Counted from the first letter of the stretch, positions 14,640 through 24,116 are shown. The stretch is DNA of 64,000 nt from Mesorhizobium sp. AR10 (GCF_024746795.1 NZ_CP080524.1:4876001-4940000); one strand, 5' to 3'. Notes: generated from the sequence alone by a model not told the origin. Translations and numbers: made by a program.

Positions 14640-17192
14640 ATGCTCCGACGTTGCGGCTTGGTTGTAGCCTTCATCCTCGCAACCTTTTCGGCCTTCGACG
14701 CGTCCGCGCTCGAACGAAGGGTTGCCTTTGTCATCGGCAATTCCGACTACCGGGAAATCCAGGCCCTCAAGAACCCGGCCAGGGATGTGGTGGACGTCTC
14801 AAACACGTTTCGGCAGGCCGGATTCGAGGTGTTCGTTGCAAAGAATCTCACCAAGCTGCAGTTCGAGGACGAGTTCCGCAACTATCTGGCAGCCGTGGAC
14901 GGCGCCGATATCGCTGTCGTCTACTATTCCGGTCACGGCTTTCAGATCGGCGGCGAAAATTTCCTGATCCCGGTCGACGCCTCGTTGAAACAGGCAGCCG
15001 ACGTGGAGGTCCAGGCGATCAAGCTGAACGACGTACTGCAGCAGATGCGTTCGAAATCGAAGATCCAGGTGATCATCCTCGACGCCTGCCGCAACAATCC
15101 ATTCCCGCGCAAGGACTATTGGCTCAGGGACCAGCTTCTGGTCGCCAGCAGCACCGGACTGGCGCAAGTAAGAAGCTCGCTGAACACGCTGATTGCCTTT
15201 GCCACCGAACCCGGGGCGATTGCCTATGACGGCTCCGGCGACCTCAGTCCGTTTTCGTCCGCGTTTTCTCGTCGCGCGCTTGCTCCCAACCAGGAGATCC
15301 GCACGGTCATGGCGGCCGTGCGCCGGGATGTGGTCGAGGCCACGGATGGCTTGCAGGTTCCCTGGGAAAACTCGTCGCTGATCGACGAAGTCGTGCTGAT
15401 GCGTCGCTCCAGCCGCCCATCGCTGCCGCCGGTGCTGGAGAAGGTCGTGCTGTCGGGAGGCGGACCGGTCGATCTGGATCTGCCGCAACCGGTCGAGGTC
15501 GACGGCGGGACGATCACCGTCAGCATCGAAAGACCACCCACGCTCGGGCGCCTGATGCTGGACGGCAAGGTCATCGAGGCGGGAGGACAGATCCAGGGCA
15601 AGGACCTGCCGCGATTGCAGATGGATGTCCCCAAGGGAGTAGGCGACCCGGAAGAGATGGATATGATGGCCTACGCCGCACGTGACAATTGGGGTGGCGA
15701 AGCCAGGGGCATGCTGGTGTTCCGGGTCAAGAGCGGCGAAGGGAGCCAGGGCCAGCAGGTCATGGCCTCGCTCGAAGCCGAGCAGAAGCAGCAGGTGCTG
15801 GAGCGCGGCATCCATATCACCGGCGCCGCCGAGGCGATCGAAAACCGCAAGATCGACATTCCGGTCGGCGTCGGCCCGGTTGCGCTGAAGCTGAATTTCC
15901 CGACACAGGATACCGCGGTCAGCCTGAAAGTTGCGAGCTATCCGGCAACCGGAACGCTCTCCCTGCCGGATCGGATCCTGTCGCCCGCATCGAGCCTGAT
16001 GGCCGATGAAGTCGACCAGTTGCGCTACGAACCGCAGATCGGAGCCGCCGAGGCGGTCGAGGTCGCCTTCGAAATCCGGGCGGACAACGCAGCATCCAAG
16101 CCGGCGACAATGACACTGTCGCCTACCGTCGATGCGTGCGACACGGCCGCCGGCGAACCTCTCGACCTGCAAGGCGTCGTCCCCGGCCTGCTGCCGAATG
16201 AAATCGGCGCCGATGCGGTGAAGCTCTGCGAAGCAGCGGTGAAGGCGTATCCCGATGTCGCCCGTTTTCGCTATGAACTGGGGCGAGCGCTGCTGGGAGC
16301 CGGCAAGGTCGACCAGGCCAGGAAAATCATCAAGGAGGCCGCTGACAGAGGCCATGTGCGCGCCGTGTTCGAACTCGGCTACCTCTACTCGACCGGAACG
16401 GGCGTGGCTGTCGACCGCAAGCAGGCCAACACCTACTACGCGGATGCGGCCGACAGGGGCGATCCCTATGGGATGACGTCGTGGGGCCGTGCCCTGTTCA
16501 ATGGCTACGGCGTCGAGCGCGACACGGCCAAGGGGCTGGACCTGCTGCTCAAGGCGTCAGCGATGGGGCACACCTATGCCATGAACGATCTCGGCGCGAT
16601 CTTCACCGAGGGCCGCAACGGCGTGCCCGCCGATCAGGCCCGCGCCGTTGCCTTCCTGGAGGCCGGCGTGAAGCGGCAGGACATGTATTCGATGAACCTG
16701 CTCGCCCGGAACTATCTCATCGGCTCGGGCGTGGAGAAAAATCCGGCAACGGCGCTGGAGCTGTATCAGAAAGCCGCCGACCTCGGCCAGCCCTACGCGC
16801 CGGGCAACCTTGCGCGCATGTATCGCGACGGCGTGGGCGTGGAGCGCGACCCGGCAGAAGCGCAAAGACTGTTCGAGATGGCGACCATGCGCGGCGACCC
16901 GTCCGGTGCCTTCGATCGCGCGGTTTTCGAAACGGAAAAGGGTGAAAAGGCCGATCAGGCCACGGCCGTGCGCTACCTGGCATTCGCGGCCGCGCTGGAC
17001 ACCCGCGACCAGTTGCCGGAAGCCCTGACGAACCTGGCGCAATTCGGCACCAAGGTGAAAACGACGGCTTTGAAGCAGCTGCGCGGGGAACTCAAGTCGA
17101 AGCTTCCAGCGTCCGGTTCGCTGGACGATCAACTGGTCGGCGCGGCCAGACGAGTCTGGGAAGAAGCCAACCCGCGTCGGGACGTGTTTTGA
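14640..17192 (+). CDS. Secreted caspase-family protein with Sel1 repeats
   Basis: This is an 850-residue protein. Residues 1-23 are a signal peptide. Residues 25-250 form a caspase (C14) domain: RRVAFVIGNSDYREI at the N-terminus, YYSGHG with the catalytic histidine near 99 and IILDACRNNPF with the catalytic cysteine near 150. Both are intact, so it should be active. Residues 260-490 are a beta-rich linker region. From about residue 530 to 790 there are several Sel1-like repeats (ARFRYELGRALLGAGKVDQA, AVFELGYLYSTGTGVAVD, AMNDLGAIF, GNLARMYRDGVGVERD), which form protein-binding solenoids. It probably acts in the periplasm on a protein partner. A lipoprotein gene follows at once. Confidence 0.9.
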   Translation: MLRRCGLVVAFILATFSAFDASALERRVAFVIGNSDYREIQALKNPARDVVDVSNTFRQAGFEVFVAKNLTKLQFEDEFRNYLAAVDGADIAVVYYSGHGFQIGGENFLIPVDASLKQAADVEVQAIKLNDVLQQMRSKSKIQVIILDACRNNPFPRKDYWLRDQLLVASSTGLAQVRSSLNTLIAFATEPGAIAYDGSGDLSPFSSAFSRRALAPNQEIRTVMAAVRRDVVEATDGLQVPWENSSLIDEVVLMRRSSRPSLPPVLEKVVLSGGGPVDLDLPQPVEVDGGTITVSIERPPTLGRLMLDGKVIEAGGQIQGKDLPRLQMDVPKGVGDPEEMDMMAYAARDNWGGEARGMLVFRVKSGEGSQGQQVMASLEAEQKQQVLERGIHITGAAEAIENRKIDIPVGVGPVALKLNFPTQDTAVSLKVASYPATGTLSLPDRILSPASSLMADEVDQLRYEPQIGAAEAVEVAFEIRADNAASKPATMTLSPTVDACDTAAGEPLDLQGVVPGLLPNEIGADAVKLCEAAVKAYPDVARFRYELGRALLGAGKVDQARKIIKEAADRGHVRAVFELGYLYSTGTGVAVDRKQANTYYADAADRGDPYGMTSWGRALFNGYGVERDTAKGLDLLLKASAMGHTYAMNDLGAIFTEGRNGVPADQARAVAFLEAGVKRQDMYSMNLLARNYLIGSGVEKNPATALELYQKAADLGQPYAPGNLARMYRDGVGVERDPAEAQRLFEMATMRGDPSGAFDRAVFETEKGEKADQATAVRYLAFAAALDTRDQLPEALTNLAQFGTKVKTTALKQLRGELKSKLPASGSLDDQLVGAARRVWEEANPRRDVF

Positions 17193-17212
17193 TGGGCGAG
17201 GAGGAAATGCGC

Positions 17213-17530
17213 ATGACATTCAAGCAGGCAATCGTCGGGACAACCCTCTGTGGCGTCCTGATGGGGCTCACAGGCTGCACGTCCCTGATGCCACCACCAC
17301 CCGAACCGACGCCGGTGGCGGAGACGGCGCCGCCGAAGGTTCGCAGGGTGCCTCCACCGCAAAAGGTCGTCGCGGCCGCTCCTCAACGGGTGGTCAAGAA
17401 AAAAGTGATCCAGCCGGTTGAGGAGGAGGAAGAGCCTGTTGCCGCGCCTGTCAAGATCGTTCCTACCGCGGGTGGCGGCACGGGTGGCGGCGCGAGTGGC
17501 GGCAACTCAGGCGGCGGCTGGGGCGGTTGA
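17213..17530 (+). CDS. Proline/glycine-rich lipoprotein
   Basis: This is a 105-residue protein. The ATG at 17213 is preferred because GGAGG lies 8 bp upstream. Starts at 17189-17207 would overlap the caspase gene. A lipobox (GLTGC) ends the signal peptide near residue 22. The rest is disordered: PPPPEPTPV, paired lysines, an EEEEE run and a Gly-rich end (GGGTGGGASGG). The 20-bp spacing suggests one transcript with the caspase gene. It may serve as its partner or anchor. Confidence 0.75.
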   Translation: MTFKQAIVGTTLCGVLMGLTGCTSLMPPPPEPTPVAETAPPKVRRVPPPQKVVAAAPQRVVKKKVIQPVEEEEEPVAAPVKIVPTAGGGTGGGASGGNSGGGWGG

Positions 17531-17624
17531 TCAAATAAACGGTGAATCGCAGCCGGAAGCGTCCTGACGCAGTTTACCCAATGCCATATTGCGCCAGTCA
17601 GCCTCCCCTCACGTGACGGACGGC

Positions 17625-17795
17625 TCAGCTGGACGGAAAGTTTGAACCCGCCGGCCGCGGATCCTGTCCGGCAGGCTCCTCTTTCTGCCGTTCGGCGTCG
17701 GCTTTCCGCTTCGGGCAATCCTCATAATCATGGTCACGCGAACCGCAATAGGAGCAGCATTTTGCCGGCGTGTCGGGGCGAAGCATCGTGGCCAT
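17625..17795 (-). CDS. Small CCHC zinc-knuckle protein (56 residues)
   Basis: CSYCGSRDHDYEDC fits C-x2-C-x4-H-x4-C exactly, the zinc-knuckle pattern of retroviral nucleocapsids and eukaryotic RNA-binding proteins. The knuckle sits at about residues 14-27 and is followed by a basic/acidic tail (PKRKADAERQKEE). Starts at 17795 and 17786 are both possible; GGGAA sits about 10 bp before the second. The codon usage fits the genome. A nucleic-acid-binding role is the natural guess. Confidence 0.55.
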   Translation of the reverse strand: MATMLRPDTPAKCCSYCGSRDHDYEDCPKRKADAERQKEEPAGQDPRPAGSNFPSS

Positions 17796-17989
17796 TCCCA
17801 AGAATGCACGAAAAGCCAACAGGTTGCAGCGGCGCCTGCAAGATGTTGTGAGGCTCGCCGGGCACCGCTGGCGGTCAGGAATTGCCGCGGGGAAGGTCGC
17901 GCTCGTCTGAGCATGCCTTCCCACGTGCGCTCCGGAAATCAGCGGAGCCCGCCACTCACGCGCCGGGCTCCCTCCCTTGTCGTCACCGG

Positions 17990-18346
17990 TCACGCATGCG
18001 CGTGCGGGTGACGGAAGTCCCAGACGGCCCAGGCCGACGCGGCAACCACCAGCACGCCGAGGACCACGTGGGTCCCCATCGCGTTGAAATTGGCCACGAA
18101 CCCGAGCAGCCAGGGCGAAGCGATCAGCCAGAGCCCGACAACAACGTTCACCCACTCTTCCCACTCGGCGAATGCCGAAAGCGTTGCGAGAGCCAGGGCG
18201 CCGAGCACAACGCCGGCAATCCAGGCATTCCACGCAGGAACGGTTTCAGCAGCGAAGCCGAGTATCCAGGGTGAGATGAACAGGCAGATCGCAAGGACCA
18301 GATTGATCCAATCCTGGCCCTTCTTTCCTTCCATCATATTAGCCAT
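17990..18346 (-). CDS. SPW repeat membrane protein
   Basis: This is a 118-residue protein with GGAGG before the ATG at 18346. Two SPW repeats are present, each a pair of helices with the signature: FISPWILGF and IASPWLLGF. Four membrane helices in total. The C-terminus is His-rich (RHPHAHA). The family occurs in stress-related loci of soil bacteria. Function unknown. Confidence 0.85.
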   Translation of the reverse strand: MANMMEGKKGQDWINLVLAICLFISPWILGFAAETVPAWNAWIAGVVLGALALATLSAFAEWEEWVNVVVGLWLIASPWLLGFVANFNAMGTHVVLGVLVVAASAWAVWDFRHPHAHA

Positions 18347-18636
18347 GACAACCTCCATAGATGAAGCTTGACCAAAGCACGACGTCGCGTGCACCGCACG
18401 CTTAGTTATTGATATAATTACGCTTCAACCGGCCTTCAAGGACCTGCCCCCGGCGCGTCCCATGCCGGGAAGCGTCGCTGATCTGCCATCCTGCCCAGGC
18501 GCAGCGCCACCATCGCACCATCCGACATCGCGATGCGCACCGCAGTGCCGCGCTTTGGCCGCAATAGCGGAATTTTGCATTGACGAACAATTGTACTATA
18601 TTAGCTGACTAATCGATTCACCGGCTGCGAACCGAC

Positions 18637-18822
18637 ATGGCCAAGAAGAAATCAAAACTGCAAGCGCCCGGCATGTCCGTGGCCTCCCCGGCGGAAGCCT
18701 ATGAGGCGGCCTACTTTGCCCGCAAATGCGGCCTGACGCAGGACGAAGCGCTCAGGATGATGCGCGAAGCCCAGGACATGGCGACCGTGACGACGTCCTC
18801 CGGCGGCGAGCGGAAGAGCTAG
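18637..18822 (+). CDS. Small DUF3606-like protein
   Basis: This is a 61-residue protein. A Lys-rich N-terminus is followed by AYEAAYFARKCGLTQDEALR, a helix-turn-helix layout seen in DUF3606-type small proteins. It is convergent with the SDR gene. Function unknown. Confidence 0.55.
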   Translation: MAKKKSKLQAPGMSVASPAEAYEAAYFARKCGLTQDEALRMMREAQDMATVTTSSGGERKS

Positions 18823-18865
18823 GCCTGCCCCCTCCCTTCTGCACATCGCGTGCAGGATGCTCCCC

Positions 18866-19843
18866 TCAATACCCGCCCACAATCGGCAGGATCTCGCCGG
18901 TGATGTAGCTTGAGCATTGCGGCGAGGCCAGGAACACATAGGCAGGTGCGATCTCCTCCGGCTGGGCGGGGCGCTGCATCGGCGTCTTGGCGCCGAACGT
19001 CGAGACGTCCTCGGCCCGCTTGTCGGAGGGGTTGAGCGGCGTCCACACCGGCCCCGGCGCCACCGCGTTGACGCGGATTCCCTTGCCGATAAGGTTGCCG
19101 GACAGCGCCCGGGTAAAGGCGTGGATGCCGCCCTTGGTCATGGAATAGTCGACCAGATGCTTGGAGCCGTCGATGCCGGTGACCGAGCCGGTGTTGACGA
19201 TGGCCGAGCCCGGCTTCATGTGCGGCACCGCTTCCTGCGCCATGTGGAAATAGCCGTAGAGGTTGGTCTTCAACGTGGTGTCGAAGTGCTCTTCGGTGAG
19301 GTCGGCGAAATCGACCGAATGCACCTGGAAGGCAGCGTTGTTGACCAGCACGTCGAGACCGCCCAATTGCTTCACCGTCCGCTCCACCGCCCGGCGGCAG
19401 AAGGCGCGGCGGGAGACATCGCCACGCAACACCAGGCAGCGCCTGCCTTCGGCCTCGACCGCCTGCCTGGTCACGTCAGCGTCCCGGTCTTCCGACAAAT
19501 AGGCGATGGCGACATCGGCGCCCTCGCGCGCGAACAACACCGCAACAGCCCGGCCGATGCCTGAATCGCCGCCGGTGATCAAAGCCACCTTGCCGTCGAG
19601 CTTCTTGGAGCCGAGCCAGAACGGCGCGTCATAGAGCGGCGCCGGCTCGATCTGCCCTTCCTCGCCGGGTTTCGGGTGATGCTGCTTCGGGAAAGGCGGC
19701 TCGGGATATTTTCGTGCGCCGGCCTGCATGGCGCCATCCGGTTTGGCTTTCGCCTTGGCGCGGTCGTCCGCATCGACCTTGCGCTGCACGCGCCGCTGCT
19801 TCTGCGTTGCCTTCGAGGTGTCGGTTTTCGTCCTGGTCAGCAT
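18866..19843 (-). CDS. SDR family oxidoreductase (YghA-like)
   Basis: This is a 325-residue protein with GGAGG before the ATG at 19843. Residues 1-40 are a Lys/Arg-rich extension. The Rossmann fold starts near residue 85 (LITGGDSGIGRAVAVLFA) and is followed by NNAA, a catalytic serine (NTGSVTG) and YSMTKGG. The C-terminal SSYITGEILPIVGG is typical of the YghA/glucose-1-dehydrogenase-like stress group that has this long N-terminus. NAD(P)-dependent alcohol/aldehyde redox is likely; the substrate is unknown. Confidence 0.85.
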   Translation of the reverse strand: MLTRTKTDTSKATQKQRRVQRKVDADDRAKAKAKPDGAMQAGARKYPEPPFPKQHHPKPGEEGQIEPAPLYDAPFWLGSKKLDGKVALITGGDSGIGRAVAVLFAREGADVAIAYLSEDRDADVTRQAVEAEGRRCLVLRGDVSRRAFCRRAVERTVKQLGGLDVLVNNAAFQVHSVDFADLTEEHFDTTLKTNLYGYFHMAQEAVPHMKPGSAIVNTGSVTGIDGSKHLVDYSMTKGGIHAFTRALSGNLIGKGIRVNAVAPGPVWTPLNPSDKRAEDVSTFGAKTPMQRPAQPEEIAPAYVFLASPQCSSYITGEILPIVGGY

Positions 19844-20086
19844 GAATTGCCTCCTTCGCTTCGCAGGACAACGCTGCAAGGCCGAAAAGGTTTTCGACGT
19901 CCGAGAAAAATGGCCAGTTTGAAATTCAGCGCGCCGCCACTGCCTGCACTTTGATCCTCCCGCCAAAGGGGAGCTTTGCCGCCTGGTAAATCGTCCGGCG
20001 GCCTTGTTGATTCCGTGCCCCCTTTGGACCACTGTCCCTAGATCGGGCAAAGGCCGCGACCGGATGGTGGACTGAGGGGGATCGCA

Positions 20087-21082
20087 ATGCCCAACGCTTT
20101 CACTACTCTCGTCGGCATAGAGATCCCGATTGTCCAGGCGCCAATGGGTGGAGCTACGTCTCCGCAATTCGCGGCCGCGGTTAGCAATGCAGGCGGTCTC
20201 GGGATGCTCGCCCTCGGCTGGAGTCCGCCCGAAGCGGTACGCGCAGAAATTCGGGCCACCAAGGCCCTGACCGAGCGACCATTCGGCGTCAATCTCGTGT
20301 TGACTTATCCGCAGGAGGAGCGCCTCGCGATCTGCCTGGAAGAAAGCGTGGCGGTAGTCTCATTTTTCTGGGGCCAGGCAGGCTCGCTGACGGTTGCGGC
20401 GCATCGTGGCGGGGCAACGGTGCTGCATACGGCAGGAAGCGCCGAACAGGCTCGGATATCAGCCGAGGATGGCGCGGACGCAATCGTCGCGCAAGGCTGG
20501 GAGGCTGGTGGCCACGTTTACGGTAGAGTTGCCACTATGGCGTTGGTTCCGGCAGTTGTTGACCAGGTCGCGCCGGTCCCCGTTCTTGCCGCCGGTGGCA
20601 TTGCGGATGGACGCGGTCTAGCCGCGGCGATGGCACTTGGTGCCGCGGGCGCCTGGATCGGTACCCGCTTTCTCGCGAGCATCGAAGCTCCAATCCACCC
20701 GCACTATCGCGACCGCATCCTCACAGCCAAGGAGACGGACACAGAATACGGGACTGTTTTCGATGTCGGCTGGCCCGACGCTCCGCACCGTAGCCTCCGC
20801 AACACGACGATTGAAGCTTGGGAGGCGGCCGGACGCCCGCCGGTGGGTGGGCGTCCCAACGAAGGCGCGGTCGTTGCAAAGTCGCCATATGGCGACGTGG
20901 TTGCATACCAGTCTCATACGCCGGGATCGGGTGACGAGGGCGATATCGACGCCCTCGCCCTATGGTCGGGCCAAGGCGTCAGCCTCGTCCGCCGCGTCCA
21001 GCCGGCCGCCGAGATTGTCCGCGAAATCAGCGACGAGGCGCGGGCGATACTCGCACGGCTTGGGAACGATCCATCTTTCTAA
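20087..21082 (+). CDS. Nitronate monooxygenase family protein
   Basis: This is a 331-residue protein. IPIVQAPMGG at the N-terminus, DAIVAQGWEAGGH with the catalytic histidine, and VLAAGGIADGRGLAAAMALG with GAWIGTRFLAS form the FMN-binding TIM barrel of nitronate monooxygenases, which oxidise alkyl nitronates and propionate-3-nitronate. Enoyl-reductase-like members exist, so the substrate is open. A SnoaL-like gene follows 21 bp later in the same operon. Confidence 0.85.
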   Translation: MPNAFTTLVGIEIPIVQAPMGGATSPQFAAAVSNAGGLGMLALGWSPPEAVRAEIRATKALTERPFGVNLVLTYPQEERLAICLEESVAVVSFFWGQAGSLTVAAHRGGATVLHTAGSAEQARISAEDGADAIVAQGWEAGGHVYGRVATMALVPAVVDQVAPVPVLAAGGIADGRGLAAAMALGAAGAWIGTRFLASIEAPIHPHYRDRILTAKETDTEYGTVFDVGWPDAPHRSLRNTTIEAWEAAGRPPVGGRPNEGAVVAKSPYGDVVAYQSHTPGSGDEGDIDALALWSGQGVSLVRRVQPAAEIVREISDEARAILARLGNDPSF

Positions 21083-21103
21083 AGCTCACGTGGAGGAAGC
21101 GGG

Positions 21104-21526
21104 ATGCACAAGAACCTAGAGACGGTAAAAAACTACTTCGCCAACTGTGTTGACGGAAAGGCGGTCGATCGTGTCGGCGAATACTTCGCCGATGATGTCA
21201 TCGTTCACCGTCCCGACGTGGCGGAGCCGATCGTCGGCGTCGAGAAGTTCAAGCATGCCCTGCGCAGTAACGTCACCGATCGCTATGAGACAATCAAGAC
21301 CACGTTCAGCAAAGAGGTTGTGACGGAGGATGTTGTCGTTGTCGCGTTGACGCACCGTGCGACCGGCTCGAACGTCTGGCACGGCTTCGATGTCGCCGGG
21401 AAGCCTGTCACATGGACGGCGCTAACCTATTTCCGTTTCAATCCGGAAGGCAAAGTGGTCGAGGAAATTGTCGAGCGCAACGAGCTGTTCATGGCAAAGC
21501 AGCTCGGAATCATCGATTACGACTGA
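21104..21526 (+). CDS. SnoaL-like (NTF2 fold) protein
   Basis: This is a 140-residue protein. It has the alpha+beta barrel pattern of SnoaL-like polyketide cyclase and steroid isomerase relatives: an N-terminal helix (LETVKNYFANCVDGKAVD), YFADDVIVHRPD, and FDVAGKPVTWTALTYFRF. GTGGAGGAAGCGGG precedes the ATG. It probably binds a small hydrophobic molecule. It is co-transcribed with the nitronate monooxygenase gene. Confidence 0.75.
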   Translation: MHKNLETVKNYFANCVDGKAVDRVGEYFADDVIVHRPDVAEPIVGVEKFKHALRSNVTDRYETIKTTFSKEVVTEDVVVVALTHRATGSNVWHGFDVAGKPVTWTALTYFRFNPEGKVVEEIVERNELFMAKQLGIIDYD

Positions 21527-21651
21527 TGTTCGTGTCGTCTGCGTTTCGATTCACCCATCGTCGTCCTCCTCGACGTCATTTCGGTATTGCCACGCCCTTT
21601 CCCAGACACCGCCTCCCGCCGGTCAAGCCCTCTGGGCGGAGCGTTTATTTG

Positions 21652-21931
21652 CTAAGAACAGGGATCGCAGACAAAGTGACTGCGATACTTTGGATGCTCC
21701 AAAAGCGTGGCAAAACCAGCAAGAAGTCCTCCCAAACCCAGCAGAACTGCCACCGCCACGATGGCCACTCCCATCGCCAGTTTGCGAGCCGCCTCGGCCC
21801 CTGAAGAAAAGCGCCATGGGCGCGTATCAAAGTAAGGATCGTTGTCCCCGCCAGCAGACTAAGCGCCGGAACGCTGTAGAGCACCGCATACATCTCCAGC
21901 ATCAGTGCGAGCGGAGTGTCTGATTTTATCA
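21652..21931 (-). pseudogene. Possible small two-helix membrane protein, frame broken
   Basis: From the ATG at 21931 (GGAG 10 bp upstream) one frame gives MIKSDTPLALMLEMYAVLYS and a hydrophobic helix. About halfway, a different frame takes over with better membrane-protein character (KLAMGVAIVAVAVLLGLGGL, ending HFVCDPCS). Either a frameshift has split one small protein or two short genes overlap (the second starting at 21774). I cannot decide from one sequence. Confidence 0.35.
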
Positions 21932-22013
21932 TCCGGGCAGTCTCCACGGAATTCTGACGGTAGCTCAAGTTGGCACGAACTTGTTGAATGACGGAACGCC
22001 AACTTTCCACCCG

Positions 22014-24116
22014 TCAGCCGGTAGCTCGGAGCCCCGCGCGCTTTTGGCCCCCAGTCCGCGCGACGATCGCCTCCAGCGGCTCGGGGCGGTGCAGCAGAAA
22101 GCCCTGGCCGGAGTCGACGCCCATGTCGCGCAGCATGTCGAGCGTGTCCTGCAGCTCGATCTTCTCGGCCACCACGGAGCAGCCGAGGCTTCTGGCAATG
22201 CTGGTGATGGCGAGCACGATCTCGCGGTCGAAGCGGCTTTGCGCCATGTGCTCGATGAAGGAGCCGTCGATCTTGATCGCGTCGACGGGAAAGCGCCTGA
22301 GATATTCGAACGAGCTCATGCCGGCGCCGAAATCGTCGAGGCTGACGCGGCAGCGGCGCTGGCGCGCCTTGCGCACGAAGGCTTCGGCGGCATCGAAATT
22401 GGTGACGGCGGCGGTCTCGGTGATCTCGAAGCCGATGCCGGAATGCGGCGTCCCAGTCTCGTCGATGACGCTGTCGACGAAGTCCCACAGCTGCGGGTCG
22501 CTCAGCGTCTGCGCCGACAGGTTGAAGCCGAGCGTCAGCGCGCCCGATTTCAGCGCCGGGCCGTATTGCGAGAGCGCCGTCCTGATGATCCAGCGATCGA
22601 GCCTGGAGGCAATGCCGAAGCGCTCGGCGACCGGGATGAACTCGCACGGCGCGATCGGCTTGCCATTGCGTCCGGTGAGCCGCGCCAGAACCTCGACATG
22701 ACGGCTGTCTTCCCAGGGCTTGCCGAGCAGGTGGATTTCCTGGCCGAACAGTTTCAGCCTTCCGTCTTCCATGGCATCGACGGTGTCGGCGGCGACACGC
22801 GCCGCATTGAGGCCGCCGGAGCCCGACGCCGTCTCGGTCGAAAACACCGCAAAGCGGTTGCGCCCGGCGGCCTTGGCCGCGTAGCAGGCGTCGTCGGCGC
22901 AGGCCAGCGCGTCGGCCACCGTGGTGTTGCCCTCACTTATGAAGGCAATACCGATGCTGGCCGCGAGCTTGCGCGACGTTACGGCCTGCCCGAGGTCGGC
23001 GTCACGAACGGCGGCAAGAACAGCAGTGGCCAGCGTCTCGGCCTGCGCGGTATCGCAGTTCGGCACCAGCAGCGCGAACTCGTCGCCGCCCAACCGCGCG
23101 GCATGCGCCGATGACGGCAGGCAGCGGACAATGCCGCCGGCGACGCTCTTCAGCGCCAGGTCGCCGGCGGCGTGGCCGGCGAAGTCGTTGAGGGCCTTGA
23201 AGTAGTCGAGGTCGACATAGAACACCGCCAGCGGCAGCCGGCGTGCGGTGGCGATGTGGTCGGCCAGCAGCCTGTCGAATGCGGAGCGGTTCAAGAGCCC
23301 GGTCAGCGCATCGTGGTGGGCGGCGTAGGCAAGCTCCTGCTCGCGCAGCTTGGCCTCGGTGATGTCGCGCACGGTGCCGAGGATCTGGCCCGACGACTGG
23401 CCGCAAGCGATGAAGCGAACCAGCGATTCGATATGCCGGATTTGGCCGTCGCGCCGGATGATGCGGTATTGCACGGCAACGACATCGTTCGTTTCCTGCG
23501 GCGCCAGATGCGCGCGCTCGGTGGCGTCCTTGTCGTCGGGATGCAGGAAGGAGTGCCAGAGATCGGCCGTCACCTCATCGGTGTCGGCGGCGAGTCCATA
23601 GATTTCACGGGTGCGCTCGTCCCAGTAGCTTTTGCTGGCATCAATGTCGTGATGCCAGATGCCGGTGCCGCTGGCGGCGAGAGCCAGGCGAAAGCGCACA
23701 TTGACCTGTTCGAGCTGGGCTTCCGCTGCCTTCTGCCTGGTGATGTCGGTCTGCACGCCCATCAGCCGGACCGGCTGGCCGGCCGCGTCGCGCTCGACGA
23801 TCCCGCCGCGGTCCAGAACCCAGACCCAGTGACCATCCTTGTGCTTCAGCCTGAGCTCGGTCTCGATCGAGCCGGTCAGGCCGGCAATGTGGCGGTCGCC
23901 GCTGGCCTTTGCCCGCTCGCGGTCGTCGGGATGCGTCAGTTGCAGCCAGAGATCGCTGGCGTTGGCAAGCTCGCCCTCGTCATAACCCAGCATGTGCGAC
24001 CAGGTCGGCGAATAGAAGCAGTCGCCGCTCTGCAAATCCCAGTCCCACACGCCAAGATGAGCGCGCTCGAGCGCCAGCGTCCAGAATTCTCCGTTGCGTG
24101 TCTTGTCGTCGGCCAT
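22014..24116 (-). CDS. PAS-PAS-GGDEF-EAL signalling protein
   Basis: This is a 700-residue cytoplasmic protein with no membrane helices. Two PAS/PAC modules (about 10-125 and 135-255; GVWDWDLQSG, GVQTDIT and GIWHHDIDAS, GTVRDIT) are followed by a diguanylate cyclase domain with LGGDEFALL intact and a phosphodiesterase domain. The EAL signature is EVL (HVEVLARL), but the other metal and catalytic positions are present: FNLSAQ, FEITETA, SLDDFGAG, IKIDGSF, VVAEKIE, QGFLLHRP. Both domains could be active. It probably adjusts cyclic di-GMP in response to a PAS ligand. Confidence 0.9.
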   Translation of the reverse strand: MADDKTRNGEFWTLALERAHLGVWDWDLQSGDCFYSPTWSHMLGYDEGELANASDLWLQLTHPDDRERAKASGDRHIAGLTGSIETELRLKHKDGHWVWVLDRGGIVERDAAGQPVRLMGVQTDITRQKAAEAQLEQVNVRFRLALAASGTGIWHHDIDASKSYWDERTREIYGLAADTDEVTADLWHSFLHPDDKDATERAHLAPQETNDVVAVQYRIIRRDGQIRHIESLVRFIACGQSSGQILGTVRDITEAKLREQELAYAAHHDALTGLLNRSAFDRLLADHIATARRLPLAVFYVDLDYFKALNDFAGHAAGDLALKSVAGGIVRCLPSSAHAARLGGDEFALLVPNCDTAQAETLATAVLAAVRDADLGQAVTSRKLAASIGIAFISEGNTTVADALACADDACYAAKAAGRNRFAVFSTETASGSGGLNAARVAADTVDAMEDGRLKLFGQEIHLLGKPWEDSRHVEVLARLTGRNGKPIAPCEFIPVAERFGIASRLDRWIIRTALSQYGPALKSGALTLGFNLSAQTLSDPQLWDFVDSVIDETGTPHSGIGFEITETAAVTNFDAAEAFVRKARQRRCRVSLDDFGAGMSSFEYLRRFPVDAIKIDGSFIEHMAQSRFDREIVLAITSIARSLGCSVVAEKIELQDTLDMLRDMGVDSGQGFLLHRPEPLEAIVARTGGQKRAGLRATG

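Noticed and set aside
17609..18233. Longer minus-strand frames extending the zinc-knuckle protein upstream
   Set aside because: The extension is arginine-rich antisense noise overlapping the SPW gene; only the last 56 codons look real.
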